Positions 12,489 through 24,979 of a stretch of DNA of 64,000 nt are shown piece after piece. Within the stretch, counting starts at the first letter, position 1. Each line of letters opens with the position of its first letter. This stretch comes from Ulota crispa. Lineage: Eukaryota; Streptophyta; Bryopsida; Orthotrichales; Orthotrichaceae. The notes under the pieces are model-generated. The model saw only the letters and a program-made list of their open reading frames with translations, was not told where the DNA came from and ran no database searches. The stretch lies in contig OY987249.1 in the NCBI GenBank assembly GCA_963920765.1, positions 1,738,501 to 1,802,500 of the forward strand, in the 5' to 3' direction. Made by a program: the position numbers and the translations under genes.

Positions 12489-12539
12489 ATACTAGATGCT
12501 AATAATTTGTTTTTCCACAACTTTATCGTTGTTGTTAGA

Positions 12540-13910
12540 TCATTTAAAAATAAAATAAAAAACTACCGCAATAATTAATGGCTACAATTATTGCAGAGAT
12601 CAATATCTACTTATTTAGAGTAAATGTCAAAGAACTAGTGAGGGGCAACCCAAATGCAATGTCTACTGTAGTTCCACAAACTTGTATGTGTAATAAACTG
12701 AGCCTGCACATGCGGTTTTGTGGGCCTCCAACTTTTTTTTGCAAACATGAGTACAAGTAAGAATCTGCCTCTATTATATAGGTGATCAATTTTATCTCCT
12801 TCCAGAGCTCCAGTCTAAATCCTAGCCTTTGAATATAAGTGTAAATTCAAAATTCCCAAATTCAATCTCACGATGATAAATTTTGAAACTCTTTCATTTT
12901 CTAGTAGGTGAGGTTTTTCATGGTGACCTCACAAACACCTTTGTGCATTATATGCCAAGCCATTCTTGAATACTACATTGAATATTGCATTTATGTTGCC
13001 TTGACAATTAGGTTGCCTTACCTTGGTAAGTTACCTCACAACTTATCACTTGATCACTTGGAGGTGCATGCAACACACTAAATATTTAAATTTCACACAG
13101 TTTATGATTTGGAAGTCATGAGTTTGTCTTTTTGCAGTTTCATTGTTATCTGAAAATGGTTTATTGCACTAATTTTTAATGAAAAACATTATAGCAGCAG
13201 TAAATATTTACATAGAGTGAAATGTCCAGAAATTAGTGTGGGGCAACCTAAACGCAATATTCAGAGTAGTACATTGCATTGGCAATAAATTTTCAGTCAT
13301 GAGCAGTCCCCTTTCATATTTTGGTGTGTACTAGAATGGCAAAAATAATTATTACTGTGAAGCCACGTATTTTGGTATTCATGTGTATTTTGGATATGTA
13401 TCATTACTCCAGATACTGTAGTTAGGGTGTCTTTCAGTATAGGTGGCCTTATTTTCACGAAAGTAACCCTAACGGATGTTGCTGTATTGTATATGATTTT
13501 CTGTGTTGTATACGGATGGTACATTTGGGTAGCACAAGAATTCCATTGGAATTATAAATTTTAAGACAAGTCATAAACATATTATATGTCAACTAGGATT
13601 TTTTGGAGATTTTTTTACATTTGTCATAAAGTCATTTTTTAGTTCTTGTATGCATACAACCAACACTTTTAATAGGCAACATCCTTTAAGGGTTGACTCT
13701 GTAAAAAATGTATCGCTTTCTCAATACATGGATGACATGTGGGATTTGGACACATAAGAATGTAAATTCTCTCTGCAATCGTAGCCCGTTTCAAGTTTTG
13801 TGTTTGTATCAATATTGTAGTACCAAAAATAAATATTCTGTGCAGTGCGAATGTTGAGCAAAATAGCGCAGGGCAACCTAATGAGCTTATTTGGTGATTA
13901 CTAGTTATTT
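12540..13910. repeat. Cluster of short related repeats with a GGGGCAACCTAAATGC core
   Basis: Three local segments (about 12560-12700, 13150-13290 and 13800-13900) share a motif of the form AGTG(T/A)GGGGCAACC(T/C)AAA(T/C)GCAAT near TAAATATT sequence. Inverted and direct relatives occur at about 45240-45350 and 45480-45540. They look like remnants of one mid-repetitive family. No gene was found between them. Confidence 0.4.
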
Positions 13911-15269
13911 AACCCCTAAATGCGTGAGGTCGTTTTTGAGCTTCTAGGAATTTTTTCTAAATTGAACAAATAGTCAACATTTTGGTAATTTTTATTTTTA
14001 CTTTTTAAATTGTAAGCCATAAAATTTAAACTAGATATGTTATAGGCATAGGAAAAGAAAACACAACAATATTACTTATGGATTGAAAGATTATAATGTT
14101 TAATCATGAGAGTGTTAAAATTGCAAAATTGACTTGAAGTCTTTCCATAACTCTTTTCATATGTCAAAACTAAAAAAATGTTCACCAAAAAAATACAAGG
14201 TTAATCCTTGAGCACCCACAGCTGAATCAAAAAAATGAGGCCAAGGGGACCATGCTTCAAAATATTGTACGACCCCAGCTTGGAAATTAGATCAAGGAGG
14301 CTTCACCACTGAAATAGCAAAAAGGGTGCTTGATGCACTTGTCCAAAAATTTGTAAAACTTTTGACAACACCATTTTGGAGATTATAATAGTCAAAGTAC
14401 AACCAATTTTGGGGGGTTCGTGGATGTGGACGCAAAAACTCATGCCTCAAAGGAGGTTTTATTGATGAAATTTAAGCAAGGGTTGCAATTTACAATTATC
14501 TTGCTTGCTGCCAATTTGGTGATGTTCTGACATCCGCAAAGTGCTTTTTGAGAGGCATGAAGTTGCAAAGCTCACATGGCATGGTGGAAGATAGACGGGG
14601 GATATATATGGTTTTGATCTCCAAGTGGAGTAGGTAAAGAATTTTAACCCCCATATTCTTTGGCTAATAATTGCAAACAATAACAAAAAACTAGGTTAGT
14701 TTATGAGAATGTTGAAATAAAAAAATAAAAAAATCAATAAAATTTTAACTAGAATTTGTTGATTTCATTTGTTGATTTGGTTAAGTTGATTGGAATTCTT
14801 TTTGAGAAGAATTTGTTGATTTTTGTTGTTTTTCTATTGTTCAATTATAATCTATGTGTTGTTTTCGTCAATAATTTAAAAAAAATGCAATAAAAAAATG
14901 CGGAAAAAAATGCAAAAAGAAATGTGCAAAAAAAATGTGAAACAAAAAAGTGCAAAAAAATTGCAGAAAGAATTGCGGAAAAAAAATGTGGAAAAAAATA
15001 AAAAATAAAAATGTGGAAAAAAATGAGGAATAAAAAAGCAAAAAAAAATCAAGAAACTTCAGCCCTATTGGGCAGGACAGCTGCAGCACAAGCTAGGCGG
15101 CGTAGTAGACCCTCAGAAGATACGGAGACAAAAACACGAGCAAAGCAGCGAAGAAATGCAAAAGAGGCAAAGACGAACAAATAAGACCAAGCAGCAGAGC
15201 AAAGCCACAGAAGAGGCAAATACAAACAAAGAAGACCAGGTGGTGAAGCAAACACTATTTGTAAATTGT
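13911..15269. other. Non-coding stretch with low-complexity A-rich block
   Basis: A single left terminus of the TTAA family (TTAA-CCCCTAAATGCG) starts at 13909 with no clear right partner. Positions 14870-15055 are an A-rich imperfect repeat of AAAAAATG(C/T)(A/G)GA units. Positions 15090-15245 are purine-rich with repeated AGAGGCAAA(G/T)AC-type words. No gene was recognised. Confidence 0.5.
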
Positions 15270-15325
15270 GACCTAAATCAATTTGGACCATTGGTTCAGA
15301 TCGATGGTCCAAATTGATTTAGGGT
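15270..15325. repeat. Short near-perfect hairpin
   Basis: A 22-bp arm starting CCTAAATCAATTTGG and its reverse complement surround a loop of about nine bases, with one mismatch. It could be the end pair of a very small MITE or a hairpin RNA source. There is no evidence of transcription. Confidence 0.55.
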
Positions 15326-15807
15326 TTAGTAACGCATTTTGCCGAAAGAGTTGGTTTCTGTGATAATCTCGAGTCCTCAGTGGTTATATTTGAAATTTAT
15401 TGTATCTCTACCAATTGCGTGGCGACTTGTACAGTAGAATGCATACAAGTAAGGAAAAGTCATTGGGTAATGTAATTCATGTATGCATGTGTCATCCATT
15501 ATATCACTGTTATTAGTAACTTTTGTTCAATTGTTTCTGAACTTAGTGTTTCTTTGCGATTCACTCAAATTTTTCATCCAATTTTATAAATATTATAATA
15601 GCCAATTTAGAAAGTAAGGTAAAATATAGGGATTATTTGTCAAATAAACGTCAATTGTTCATAAATCATAAGTGCAAGAAAAACCTCAAAAAAAAAGTTG
15701 GTGTTGGATTTAGAATTTGAATTATTTGTTAGTCCCCATACAAACTTTCAACCAGCTATAAGCCTCCAAGTGTGCTACAACAACAAAAGAAAAGGAATTG
15801 TTGTTTA

Positions 15808-16140
15808 TCTATACTAATAATAGGTTTAGTTTCATTAGTTGGGTAGTTGGGTGTTGGCCCAAGAAGATTAAATGGCGGTTATGTGATGGTTATTCTTATT
15901 TCTATGGTTATGTGGCGGTTATGGTCGTCTTTGGGAATGGGGTATACAAAGGAATAGGGGGTGGACGCTTAGAGAAAAAGGCAAAGCGCGTAAGTAGGCA
16001 TAGTACAAGTAAGCTCATTGGAACAGAAAGGAGAAAAAGCTTGAAGAAGGTGATTATGAGGAAAATCATGTTAATATTTTTGCAAGGATTCCCTCTCGTG
16101 ATGGCCCTCCGCCAAAACGGCGAGTATAAAGGTCCACTAG
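15808..16140 (+). mobile_element. Non-autonomous Helitron H1, copy a
   Basis: The element begins A|TCTATACTAATAATAGG and ends GGTCCACTAG|T. A hairpin CTCCGCC-AAAA-CGGCGAG lies about 14 bases before the CTAG end. The TC start, CTRR end, 3' hairpin and insertion between A and T are the full Helitron signature. The inverted paralogue at 18777-19148 agrees with it over its whole length. The 126-codon open frame crossing it is not a gene: it is disrupted in the paralogue. Confidence 0.85.
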
Positions 16141-16519
16141 TTTCCAAAAAAATGATTTGCAATCCAAATCTTGGATGAATTTGTAAAATACAAATTTTCA
16201 TTCATATATACTTGCCTTGGTTCTTGTACTAGTTGAGTAACATTTGAATGGTTTGGTTTTGCATAATGTTTTATTAGTATTACGTAGATCAAAGATTGAA
16301 GTATGTCAAATTTAAAATCGTAACGTTTGTAATTTAAGTAGTGACCATAAAGAACACGCTTTAAAAATCAAGCTTTCAGAGAGATTCATAAAATGAATAA
16401 GTCTAATACTTTTAGAATCTAAGATTTGTCATTTAAAGATATAATTAACTTTTGAAGGGATTATGAACTTTAAGTTTCAAATTTTGTTTATTTATAACTT
16501 AGGTGATAACAATAGTGAA

Positions 16520-17423
16520 TTCAATTGTACAGTACCTAAAGGAAAGAGTACATAACACTCTTTTATGGCATCCAAAGAAGTATGTATAACTTATGTATAA
16601 CAAAGAATATAACTGACATTTCATTCTCACATTTTTAATATGAGATCTTCATGCAATCTTGATCAAGCATATCAAATTTCAGTTACTAAAATCTAAAATC
16701 CTATTTTTGGTAAATGATTTTGTGTCAAAATCATGGTTTTACAAGAAAGTTGATTAATAAATAATGGTGATGAATTTTTGAGATTTGATTGCATGAATAT
16801 GTAGGAGACATCCATATGCACATCTTCCTTTTAAATAGACATTTCCAAAAAGGATCAAATTTCCTTCTGTAGAGGTTTTCATGTTAGGGTGATCATGACC
16901 AAATTTAGTAAAATACATATTTCTTCATGGAAATTAGTTTTTGGCAAAAAAAACATATCATCATGTTTAAAGTTACAAACTTAATCACAATGTATGAGTC
17001 AAATAACAAAAACTAATTTCCATGAAGAAACATGTATTTTACTAAATTTGGTCATGATCACCCTAACATGAAAATCTCTACAGAAGGAAATTTGAATTTT
17101 TTGGAAATGTTTGTTTGAAAGGAAGATGTGCATATGGTTGTCTCCTACATATCCATGCAATCAAATCTCAAAAATTCATCACCACTATTTATTAATCAAT
17201 TTTCTTGTAAAACCATGATTTTGACACAAAATCATTTACCAAAAATAGGATTTTAGATTTTAGTAACTGAAATTTGATATGCTTGATCAAGATTGCATGA
17301 GGATCTCATATTAAAAATGTGAGAATGAAATGTTAGTTGTATTCTTTGTTATACATACTTCTTTGAATACCATAAAAGGATGTTATGTACTCTTTCTTTT
17401 GGGTGCTGTATAGTACAATTGAA
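16520..17423. mobile_element. Long foldback element, 904 bp
   Basis: Two arms of about 415 bp (16520-16942 and 17007-17423) are reverse complements with few mismatches and are separated by about 64 bp. The ends carry TACAGTACC..AAAGAGTACATAAC and its inverse. A relative with a deleted left arm lies at 50743-51294. No ORF is present, so it is a non-autonomous foldback element. The target duplication is not clear. Confidence 0.85.
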
Positions 17424-18776
17424 ACATTTCCTCAAAAACTAATACAATTTATTCCTCCAATTTTGGTTTTGTGAAATAAGTGCACAAATCTTTGGTGATC
17501 CAAGGCCTTTACAAGTTATGTCTACTTACAAAAATGCTTGTTGTGGTTCTGAACTCCTTCAAAACACGCAAACTTACAAGGATAAGACAATTTTGATAGT
17601 GGATATAAACATTAAAAGCACAAATTTGCATCCAAAAATATTAAAAATACCTAGCTTTTTTAATTCTACTACAAATGCTAAAATATCTTAACTCTTCAAT
17701 GCTAGGTTGGTATCCATGGCTTGCCCTACACTCTAGCGTCACAATGTTGTAATAAGTGTCCACTTTATAATGTTGTTTCTAGAAGTTGCAAAAGTCAATA
17801 ATACATGCTGACTTTATGAAAACTAGTGTGGCCCCGTGCAATTGGCCCAATTTTCACCCTTCCATGCCCCCCATGTTATCTTCTCATGCCCCCCATGTTA
17901 TCTTCTCATGCCCCCCATGCCAAAATCTCATGCCACCCATGGTTAAACTTGTACTTTACTTTTAGTTAAACTTGTAATTTGTTTTATTTTTAAGTGGACA
18001 TCCAAAGGTTACTTTATTTAAACTTGTACTCTATCTTATTTTTACACAAAACTTGTTTTTGGCCAATCAATAATTTTTTAAAATTTTAATCCATACAAAA
18101 CTTCGAAATTTGATAACTTTCCCACCGTATGCCCAAATGCCACAAAACTAAGCTTGTGCACTCCTCCTTGCCAAGAGCTTTCTAATGATACCAAACACAC
18201 AACAAGAGGGCACATGATCCGGGAGATCTCAATGTGACAAATAAACAAACAAATCCAAATAAACAAATAGTTTGATTTAAGGTACAGATTACCAAAAAGC
18301 AATTGATCATGAGGCGTCGTACTATATCTATTAACTTTTATACAACATACCTAGCCCAAGGGACATGGTATTCATAAATCCTTCTTTATATAGTAGTACC
18401 ACTTGTTTGTAGCCAAGTAGGCACAAGTTCTTAATTTCAACTCAATGCAAACCATCCATTGTACTTATTTGCAATATTTAAATTTACCATATTTACTTGT
18501 CATGTGCACATAGAATATTTGAAGGATTGTTTGATTCTTGCCCCAAGTCTCCGATTCCCTCATGTGGTTGTTTGTGATTGAATATGTATTCATGCCCGGC
18601 CTTTATATTTACTTCTTATTTGTCCTATAAATCTTGAGGTTGCCCTATTGGGACCAAAAATGTTGTCTAAGGGTTAGCCCCTAAAGTCCTAAGCTAAGTT
18701 TTTCATCAAAACTGCTCCAAAATTGTCATTTCTAGTACAATTACCAAATTTTATAAAAGAATCATTTTTTGACACA
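17424..18776. other. Non-coding spacer with a C-rich tandem repeat
   Basis: Positions 17862-17942 contain a tandem repeat of the form CATGCCCCCCATGTTATCTTCT, about four units. A fragment resembling the TTAA-flanked element at 30539 lies around 17755-17825, and a degenerate CCCCTAAAG terminus around 18670. No gene structure was seen. Confidence 0.5.
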
Positions 18777-19148
18777 CTAGTGGACCCTTCTACTCGCCGT
18801 TCCGGCGGAGGGCCATCACGCGAGGGAATCCTTGCAAAAATATTAACATGACCTTCCTCATAATTACCTTCTTCAAGATTCTTCTCCTTTCCGTTCCAAT
18901 GAGCTTACTTGTACTATGCCTACCTATGCACTTTGCCTCCTTCTTTAGGTGTCCACCGCCTATTCCTGTGTATACCCCATCCCCAAGGACGACCATAACC
19001 GCCACATAACCATAGAAAGAATAACCGCCACATAACTGCCATTTAATCTTCTTGAAGCAACACCCAACTACCCAACCAATAGAGATTTTATTCTAATATA
19101 GACACCCAACTAACCAACTAATGAAACCAAGCCTATTATTAGTATAGA
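18777..19148 (-). mobile_element. Non-autonomous Helitron H1, copy b
   Basis: On the minus strand it starts A|TCTATACTAATAATAGG at 19148 and ends GGGTCCACTAG|T at 18777. The 3' hairpin is CTCCGCCGG-AA-CGGCGAG. It is 372 bp against 333 bp for copy a and lies in inverted orientation, with the 904-bp foldback between the two. Confidence 0.87.
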
Positions 19149-19609
19149 TGTAGCCGTAAGATCTTGTACTACACTAGTATAAAAAGATGCGGAAAAGAAT
19201 TCAGAAAATTTTACCATGCATATTGTAAGATATTTGAGTATGAATTGACAAAAAGCCATTTTATCACTGCAAAATCCAAGTAGCTACACTTTATAGAGTC
19301 ATATTTGTATGATTTTTTTTCCAATTGAAAATGGTTGGAATTTTTTGGATTTGTTCTTCAAAGTAAGTTGGATACACTCTTTGAACTTTTCAAACCATTT
19401 GGAATTGTACAACACATAGAGAAAAACAAGTAAATAAAAAGAAGTAGTGAATGATCTAAACCACTTAATTATTAAGAACTTAATCATGGAAATGAAAATT
19501 TCCAATCCCAATGGTTGTAATGTTGTAATAAACATTTTACATATTCAGGTATTGTTTTTTTCCCAAAACATTAAAAATTGAGTAAAATAAAGGACTTCAA
19601 GGTTTATTT

Positions 19610-20007
19610 TAGAGTTGAAAATCCATAACTGCCTGCAAACAAATTCTCCTCATAACTTTCATCTCGTTAATCAAAATAGAATGATTCAAAGCTTCCCATG
19701 TATATATGAATCTAAAGAACCAATTTCAAAAAAATTAAAAAAAGGTAATTTTGAAAAAAGTCTTTTGAGTTGCCCAATCTGCATGACAAGCAAAGAAAAC
19801 TACATATCATGCAATAACTTTTGAATCATGAAATCAAAAGTTATGAAAATTGTTGGGCCTTAAAGCTACTCCTTGGACACATCATGCTTGAAAATTTCAA
19901 CAAAAAAACATGAAAAACCCATTAATAGTGAGTTGACAAAAATAGCTATGTTGCCGCCACAAAAACAAAAAAAACAAAAAAAAAAAGTTTATGACTTAAG
20001 GGGTTAA
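19610..20007. mobile_element. Truncated TTAA-family element
   Basis: This single-arm copy corresponds to the right half of 40249-40970: the CATAACTTTCATCTC and GAATGATTCAAAGCTTCCCA blocks are shared. It ends in AAGGGG-TTAA at 20007. A run of AAACAAAAAA sits just inside the end. Confidence 0.55.
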
Positions 20008-20596
20008 GATTGTACGAGATTGGATAGCTTGTAGATCCAGAGGTAGAGGCAAAATAAACTATGGCCCAAGAAGATTGAAGGAGTAAGATCTTCATTTTTG
20101 CAAGTTTCTTTTGTTTTCTTTGTCTCTTCATGAATTGATTTGAACCTTGCACAAAAACCACGATTCATTCAATGATCAAACTAGTCACATATTTAAAGAA
20201 TAGACAAAATTGGCTCTTTAAGCATACGCACATGTACATAATTTGTTTTACACAATAAGCATTTGAAATCATTCATTGTCTACATTTTAGAATTTGACTT
20301 TTTAAAAGTTTTAACGAAATAAGCGGCTACGCTACTAGAGTCTCTGTCCTTGTAACAATAGTTCATTTTTCAAATAAAGTAAATACTCCAATTTTCACAA
20401 TATAGCTTCTCTCATCGCAATGCCTCCTTCCCTACGGTCTAAATCCAACTAAATGTCAATCATTGTCTTTGATATCGTTACAAGTGCTCCCAAATACTTT
20501 GTTTTGTACTTGATATCGTTACAAGTGATTCCAAATACTTTGTTTTGTAATTACCTGAAATGATATAAAATTACTACAACACAGATTATAAATAAA

Positions 20597-20926
20597 TAAA
20601 TTTGATAGATACCCGAAAGTTTGCAATATTTGTATAGATATCCTGGTTTATCAGAAACTACATAGATGTCCTTGGACCATAATTCTCTGGCGCTTATTTT
20701 GTTGTGCTTGACACTTCCTTCATGACCAATGTTGAAGCAATGAGTATAATAAACTGAGACCATAAAAGAAGCAATGTGCGCACAAAGGGAGAAGAAAATG
20801 GCGTGCACAATAAAACAAATGCATGAAATCATGGTCCAAGGATATTTGTGCAATTTCTGAGAAACCAGGGGTAAGCTTACCTGTACAAATGTTGCTAATT
20901 TCGTGGGTATTGATCAAATTTTCCCT
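20597..20926. mobile_element. Inverted-repeat MITE, TTTGATAGATACCC family, copy 1
   Basis: The outer 100 bp or so are inverted: the left TTTGATAGATACCC..TTTGCAATATTTGTA matches the inverse of the right end. Copies lie at 55652-55972 and 59171-59434, both inside introns of the kinase-PP2C gene. The central third differs among copies. Confidence 0.7.
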
Positions 20927-21228
20927 TAAAAATTTAACACCATGGTATTCAAAAAAATTTGAACTGTACAGTGCAGTACAATTTAAATTGGTACAAATTT
21001 GTTTTTTAAATTTGGTCACGTGTGTAAACTTTGACCATGACTTACTGACCGCTTGGATAACTTACATGATTACTATAAAATTAGTATTTTATTATACTAC
21101 GTATCTGTTCTGCAGTAAATTAAATGAGAGATGATCCTCTCCACGTGTCAACAGGTTTGACTGCTATGCCATTTATCAGTGGGAAAGGGACCGTATAGAG
21201 TTGAAATTCGCTAAAACTCGCACTGAAC

Positions 21229-21460
21229 TTAACCCCTGAAGGGCCTTTCGGCTGTGGAGCTACGGTACCAAATACGGTCACAACCAATATTTAGAAGTTT
21301 GAATCAATTAGAAATTAAGTGTTACAACTATACATATTGAAGAGTTATATGATGATAAGTGCATAAATTTTTTTGGAAAGCCCTTAAAACAGTTCAAATA
21401 CGTTTGTACATACGGCCATACATATGACCGCAAAAGGCTTTCATAACGTTTAGGGGTTAA
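21229..21460. mobile_element. TTAA-flanked MITE, 232 bp
   Basis: The left border is TTAA-CCCCTGAAGGGCC and the right border is CGTTTAGGGG-TTAA. Subterminal motifs with GGTAC and ATACGGTC are partly inverted. It has the family's TTAA border rule but an interior unlike the long members. Confidence 0.65.
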
Positions 21461-21916
21461 TGACTCTAACACCTTCTTTGTGGGACCAAGGTAAAAATTA
21501 TGCTATTTTGTGAACAAGCATACTAGTAAGAATGGGTCCCTGTTTTGGAGTTGATCATTTGAATTTTCTTCTAGGATTTTTATGGTAAATTAACATTTTC
21601 AAATCCAATTGTAAACTCAAAATCCCCAAATTCAATCTTATGATAGTAAATTTCTAAACTCTTTAGGCTTTTTTTTGCATGTAAATAACAGAGCTTTTTC
21701 AATTTGGTCCCACAAAGAATGTGTCAAAGGCATTACATAAAAGTTCGGAAAGGTTTGAAGCCCAAAAGTTGAGGGCGTAACTATTAGCCTTGAGGTTTTT
21801 AGAAAAGAAGGAATGAAGGACTTCTAAAAATGCAGTCCTTAGGGACACATGGAATTACGCATGTAGAATGCTCGTCCTCTCAACTTAAAGGTGATCCACA
21901 AAATTCATGTGGCTAA

Positions 21917-22056
21917 GAGCTTCTCCACTGCAGCCCTCAACCGGACCGGGAATACCGAGCTTGGTTTATCGATTGCCATGAGATCATGATCTCATGGCTA
22001 TCGATAAACCAGGCTTGGTATTCTGACTCCGGTTGAGGGCTGAAGTGGAGAAGCTC
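21917..22056. mobile_element. 140-bp palindromic MITE, TAA target duplication
   Basis: The ends are TAA-GAGCTTCTCCACTGCAGCCC and its inverse followed by TAA, with arms of about 65 bp meeting at a GAGATCATGATCTC centre. It is markedly GC-richer than its surroundings and almost fully self-complementary, which suggests a recent insertion. The TAA duplication fits PIF/Harbinger (Tourist-type). Confidence 0.8.
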
Positions 22057-22237
22057 TAAGCAGCTAAGGAAGAAAGGATTTTCAAAATAGATTTATGAAA
22101 ATAGGGATCCATTACATTTTTACAAAACCATTGTAAAAAAGACAAACCCTAAGAAGATTTAGAAGCATCAATGCCTAAAAGGTTGATCATTGCTCTTTGA
22201 CGTGTTTTTTCATACATGTTGTTTAAGAAAATCATGC

Positions 22238-22602
22238 TTAACCCCTAAACGTCAAGGAGGACAAAAAACGTCCTCCAATTCTAAAAAAAGATTATGTGAT
22301 TTAGAAAAAAGACGTTTTTCATCTGATTTTTTTTCAGAAGTGACCATAAACACATGGTTCATCATGGAAGACAAAAAATTACCTCTTGAGATGCTTTTTT
22401 TTTTTGTAACCCAAATTGTGATAAGATTTAGAAACATGGTGTTAGCTCCCAAGCTGCCCTTCTTGCAATTTTTGTGAGGGCACAATGCTTTGTTGACTTT
22501 TCCAACTTTTTGAGGCAATACTACTGATGCCCATATGCAAAACACTGTAGACTACTACAAGTAGGACAAGCCATGGTGATCCATCTGTCCTTTAAGGATT
22601 AA
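22238..22602. mobile_element. TTAA-flanked MITE, 365 bp
   Basis: The borders are TTAA-CCCCTAAACGTC and CTGTCCTTTAAGGA-TTAA. The interior matches 30539-30895 in inverted orientation (AAAAAGTTGGAAAA, TTGGGTTACAA and GTGACCAT/ATGGCCAC regions), which supports the borders independently. Confidence 0.75.
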
Positions 22603-23281
22603 ACTATGATTCAATTTTTACTTTCAGAATTATGTTTGATTAGTTTTAACTATACTTTACTAAACTTAACTCTAAATTCACTTTGAAATTCTCAAAAACA
22701 GGAATCCTAAAACTGAGTATTGCATAAGAATTACAAGATGAGTGAATATTATCACAGTTGCACTATGACGAATATTGTGGCTTAATGATTTAGTATTTGA
22801 AAAGTAAAATAATCCTCTCACTATGGTTGGTGCTTTGATATTTTTAATGGAAATCTACACTTCTGACTGCAAAACAAAACAAAAAAAAACAATCAAACAA
22901 ATAATGATTTATTTTATCGGTCTAATTTTTTGTTTCTTTAAAACCCAAAGAGGCATAAAACTTTCGTTGAGAGAATTATTTTTGAGAGGGAACTCTATCA
23001 ATTTATTTAAGCTTTAATTTATCCACAAACACAGATTTTTGTGGTATTTCCATTTTGGCATATTGTTTGGTATGTAAAATGATTTCAACTCCCAAGAATA
23101 CAACATCCACTAAATGTATAATGAACATTATTTCAAAGCCACGTTACATTTGCTTGTAATAGATGGATTTTAGCTTGCATGCAAAAGCAATTGAAGAGTA
23201 CTTTGAATTTGTATAGTTGGTTTTGCAAATGATTGTTACACATTTGAAGCACCATTTCTACAGGTACCCCGAAAATGGGAG

Positions 23282-23518
23282 TTAACCTTTAAGCGCCTCA
23301 GCGACATGATCTTGTCATTGGGGCCCACACCTTTATATCACTTTTTCTCTTAATTTGTACGGTGAAAACAGTCATGGTTGGTCCCCATCAGCAAGGAAGG
23401 TAGTCCTTTTTCAAATCTTGCGGTCACTTTTTCTGGATGTAATTTCCAAGTTGTGGTGGCCATTAAACCCTCCATTTTCTCCTAAATCCTAAAATAACTA
23501 TGGGTGCTCCGGGGTTAA
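23282..23518 (-). mobile_element. TTAA-flanked MITE, 237 bp
   Basis: The borders are TTAA-CCTTTAAGCGCC and GGTGCTCCGGGG-TTAA. The interior is the reverse complement of 38209-38427, sharing the AGTCATGGTTGGTCCCCATCA block. A second family trait is the CCC(A/C)CA-rich segment near one end. Confidence 0.75.
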
Positions 23519-23579
23519 ATAACCAGGTATAGGATCTACTATTCAAACTCTTATGATTTCAAATTGGTGATATAAAATC

Positions 23580-23672
23580 TAAGAAACAAGCTTTATATTT
23601 CCATTTCTCTTTCTTTTTCTTTTTTTCTTTTTCTTTTTTTAGGTTTCTTTTTCTTTTCCTTTTGGGTAGTTT
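23580..23672. repeat. Pyrimidine tract (TTTC)n
   Basis: Irregular TTTC/TTTTTC repeats make up this low-complexity tract. No function can be read from it. Confidence 0.8.
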
Positions 23673-24708
23673 CGTTGACCTAAATTGAACATATGATATT
23701 GACAGAGGCAGTTAGACAGCCTAAGTGTAAGAAATCTTTTTTTGTCATTGTCTTTATAATAGCAGGAGATGAGCAGCGAAGGCCAAGTACAAGTGAAGTA
23801 GTGGACTACTGTACCGTACTCCAAGGACAGGGTAGGGTTGGCACAAAATAATTCAAAAAACTGGTATAAGAATTTCTTCATAGAAGCAAAAAAAAATGTA
23901 GCTCTCTAATGGAAATGCGAACTAAAATAAACTTAGGAGAATTTATAAAAAGGGGCGCAAAAACAAAAAACATTGAAGATTGGGGAATAATTTCAGAATA
24001 ATTACAAATAGGGGCACAATTTCAAGATTCCTTTATTACAATTATCTTATTTGGGCTTAATTTGGAGAGATCTTTAGGTTTTTTAGAAGTTAGCTAATAT
24101 TTAATGCAATTTATCTACATCAACCAATGTCCAAGCCAAAAATTTACTAGAGTTTACACAAAAAGAAATGTACCACTATTTGTAATTATTTTGAAGTTGT
24201 GTCCTTATTTGTAATATTTTCCATTTTTGTGCCCCTATTTGTAAATTCCCCATAAATCTTTGGATATGTTATGAGATTGTTTCATCTGCTTCATTTTGTT
24301 TTTCGGAACATACAAGATAAATCACTATTGTGGACCGAGTTGCTAGTTTGATATATTAGATTGAAATATTAATTTAAACATTGAGGTGAACATGTAGCAA
24401 GAAAAACTCATTAAAAAATGTGGGAGAGGGGAAATTAATTCTAAAGATGCATTACATTGTTCATTAAACTTTGGAAAGTGTTAGGAGCTCACGTGACTCC
24501 ATGAAGGACATTGGGTAGCTCATCACTATCATTAAAGTAAAAATAACATGGCTTGTGAATGCCCTTGGATAATGCCAATACCTTTACAAACCCCATAACA
24601 ATTTGATTTGGTCGCTTTGTATGTGTGTTGTGTCTAAGGAAAAATCCCTTTATTTGAAAATTGCATCAACCCAAAGAAACCATGCCAACCCAAAAACATA
24701 AGGCCCAT
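23673..24708. other. Non-coding stretch, nothing recognised
   Basis: Only AT-rich sequence was seen. A weak inverted pair (GGGGCACAATTTC around 24013 and GTGCCCCTATTTGTAA around 24230, with a related GGGGCGCAAAAAC at 23953) may mark a decayed MITE of about 280 bp. Confidence 0.35.
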
Positions 24709-24979
24709 TCAACCCCTAAAGGCCTAAGTGGTCCTTGGGGGCTAAGTGGAGTTTTGGGCTTGTACTTATAGCTAAATTATTTTGTGTGATTTTTTGAAAT
24801 TTTTATGGAAGGTGAGAAATTCAAAAATTTGTGTGAGACATCTAGTTTTTCCTTCATTCCAACATTTGTTGAAGAAGTTATGCATGAATTTCTGAGAAAC
24901 AAGGGAGGGCGGGCAACCCAAAAACTTTTTAAAAATCACATTGTTTAATTTAAATAAAACGTGTAATTGGTTCTTTACA

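Noticed and set aside
14868-15089. Phe-rich minus-strand ORF as a membrane protein
   Set aside because: It is the translation of an A-rich imperfect repeat and has no other support.
15798-16178. 126-codon plus-strand ORF with a KKAKR-rich middle
   Set aside because: It coincides with a Helitron and is broken in the inverted paralogue at 18777-19148.
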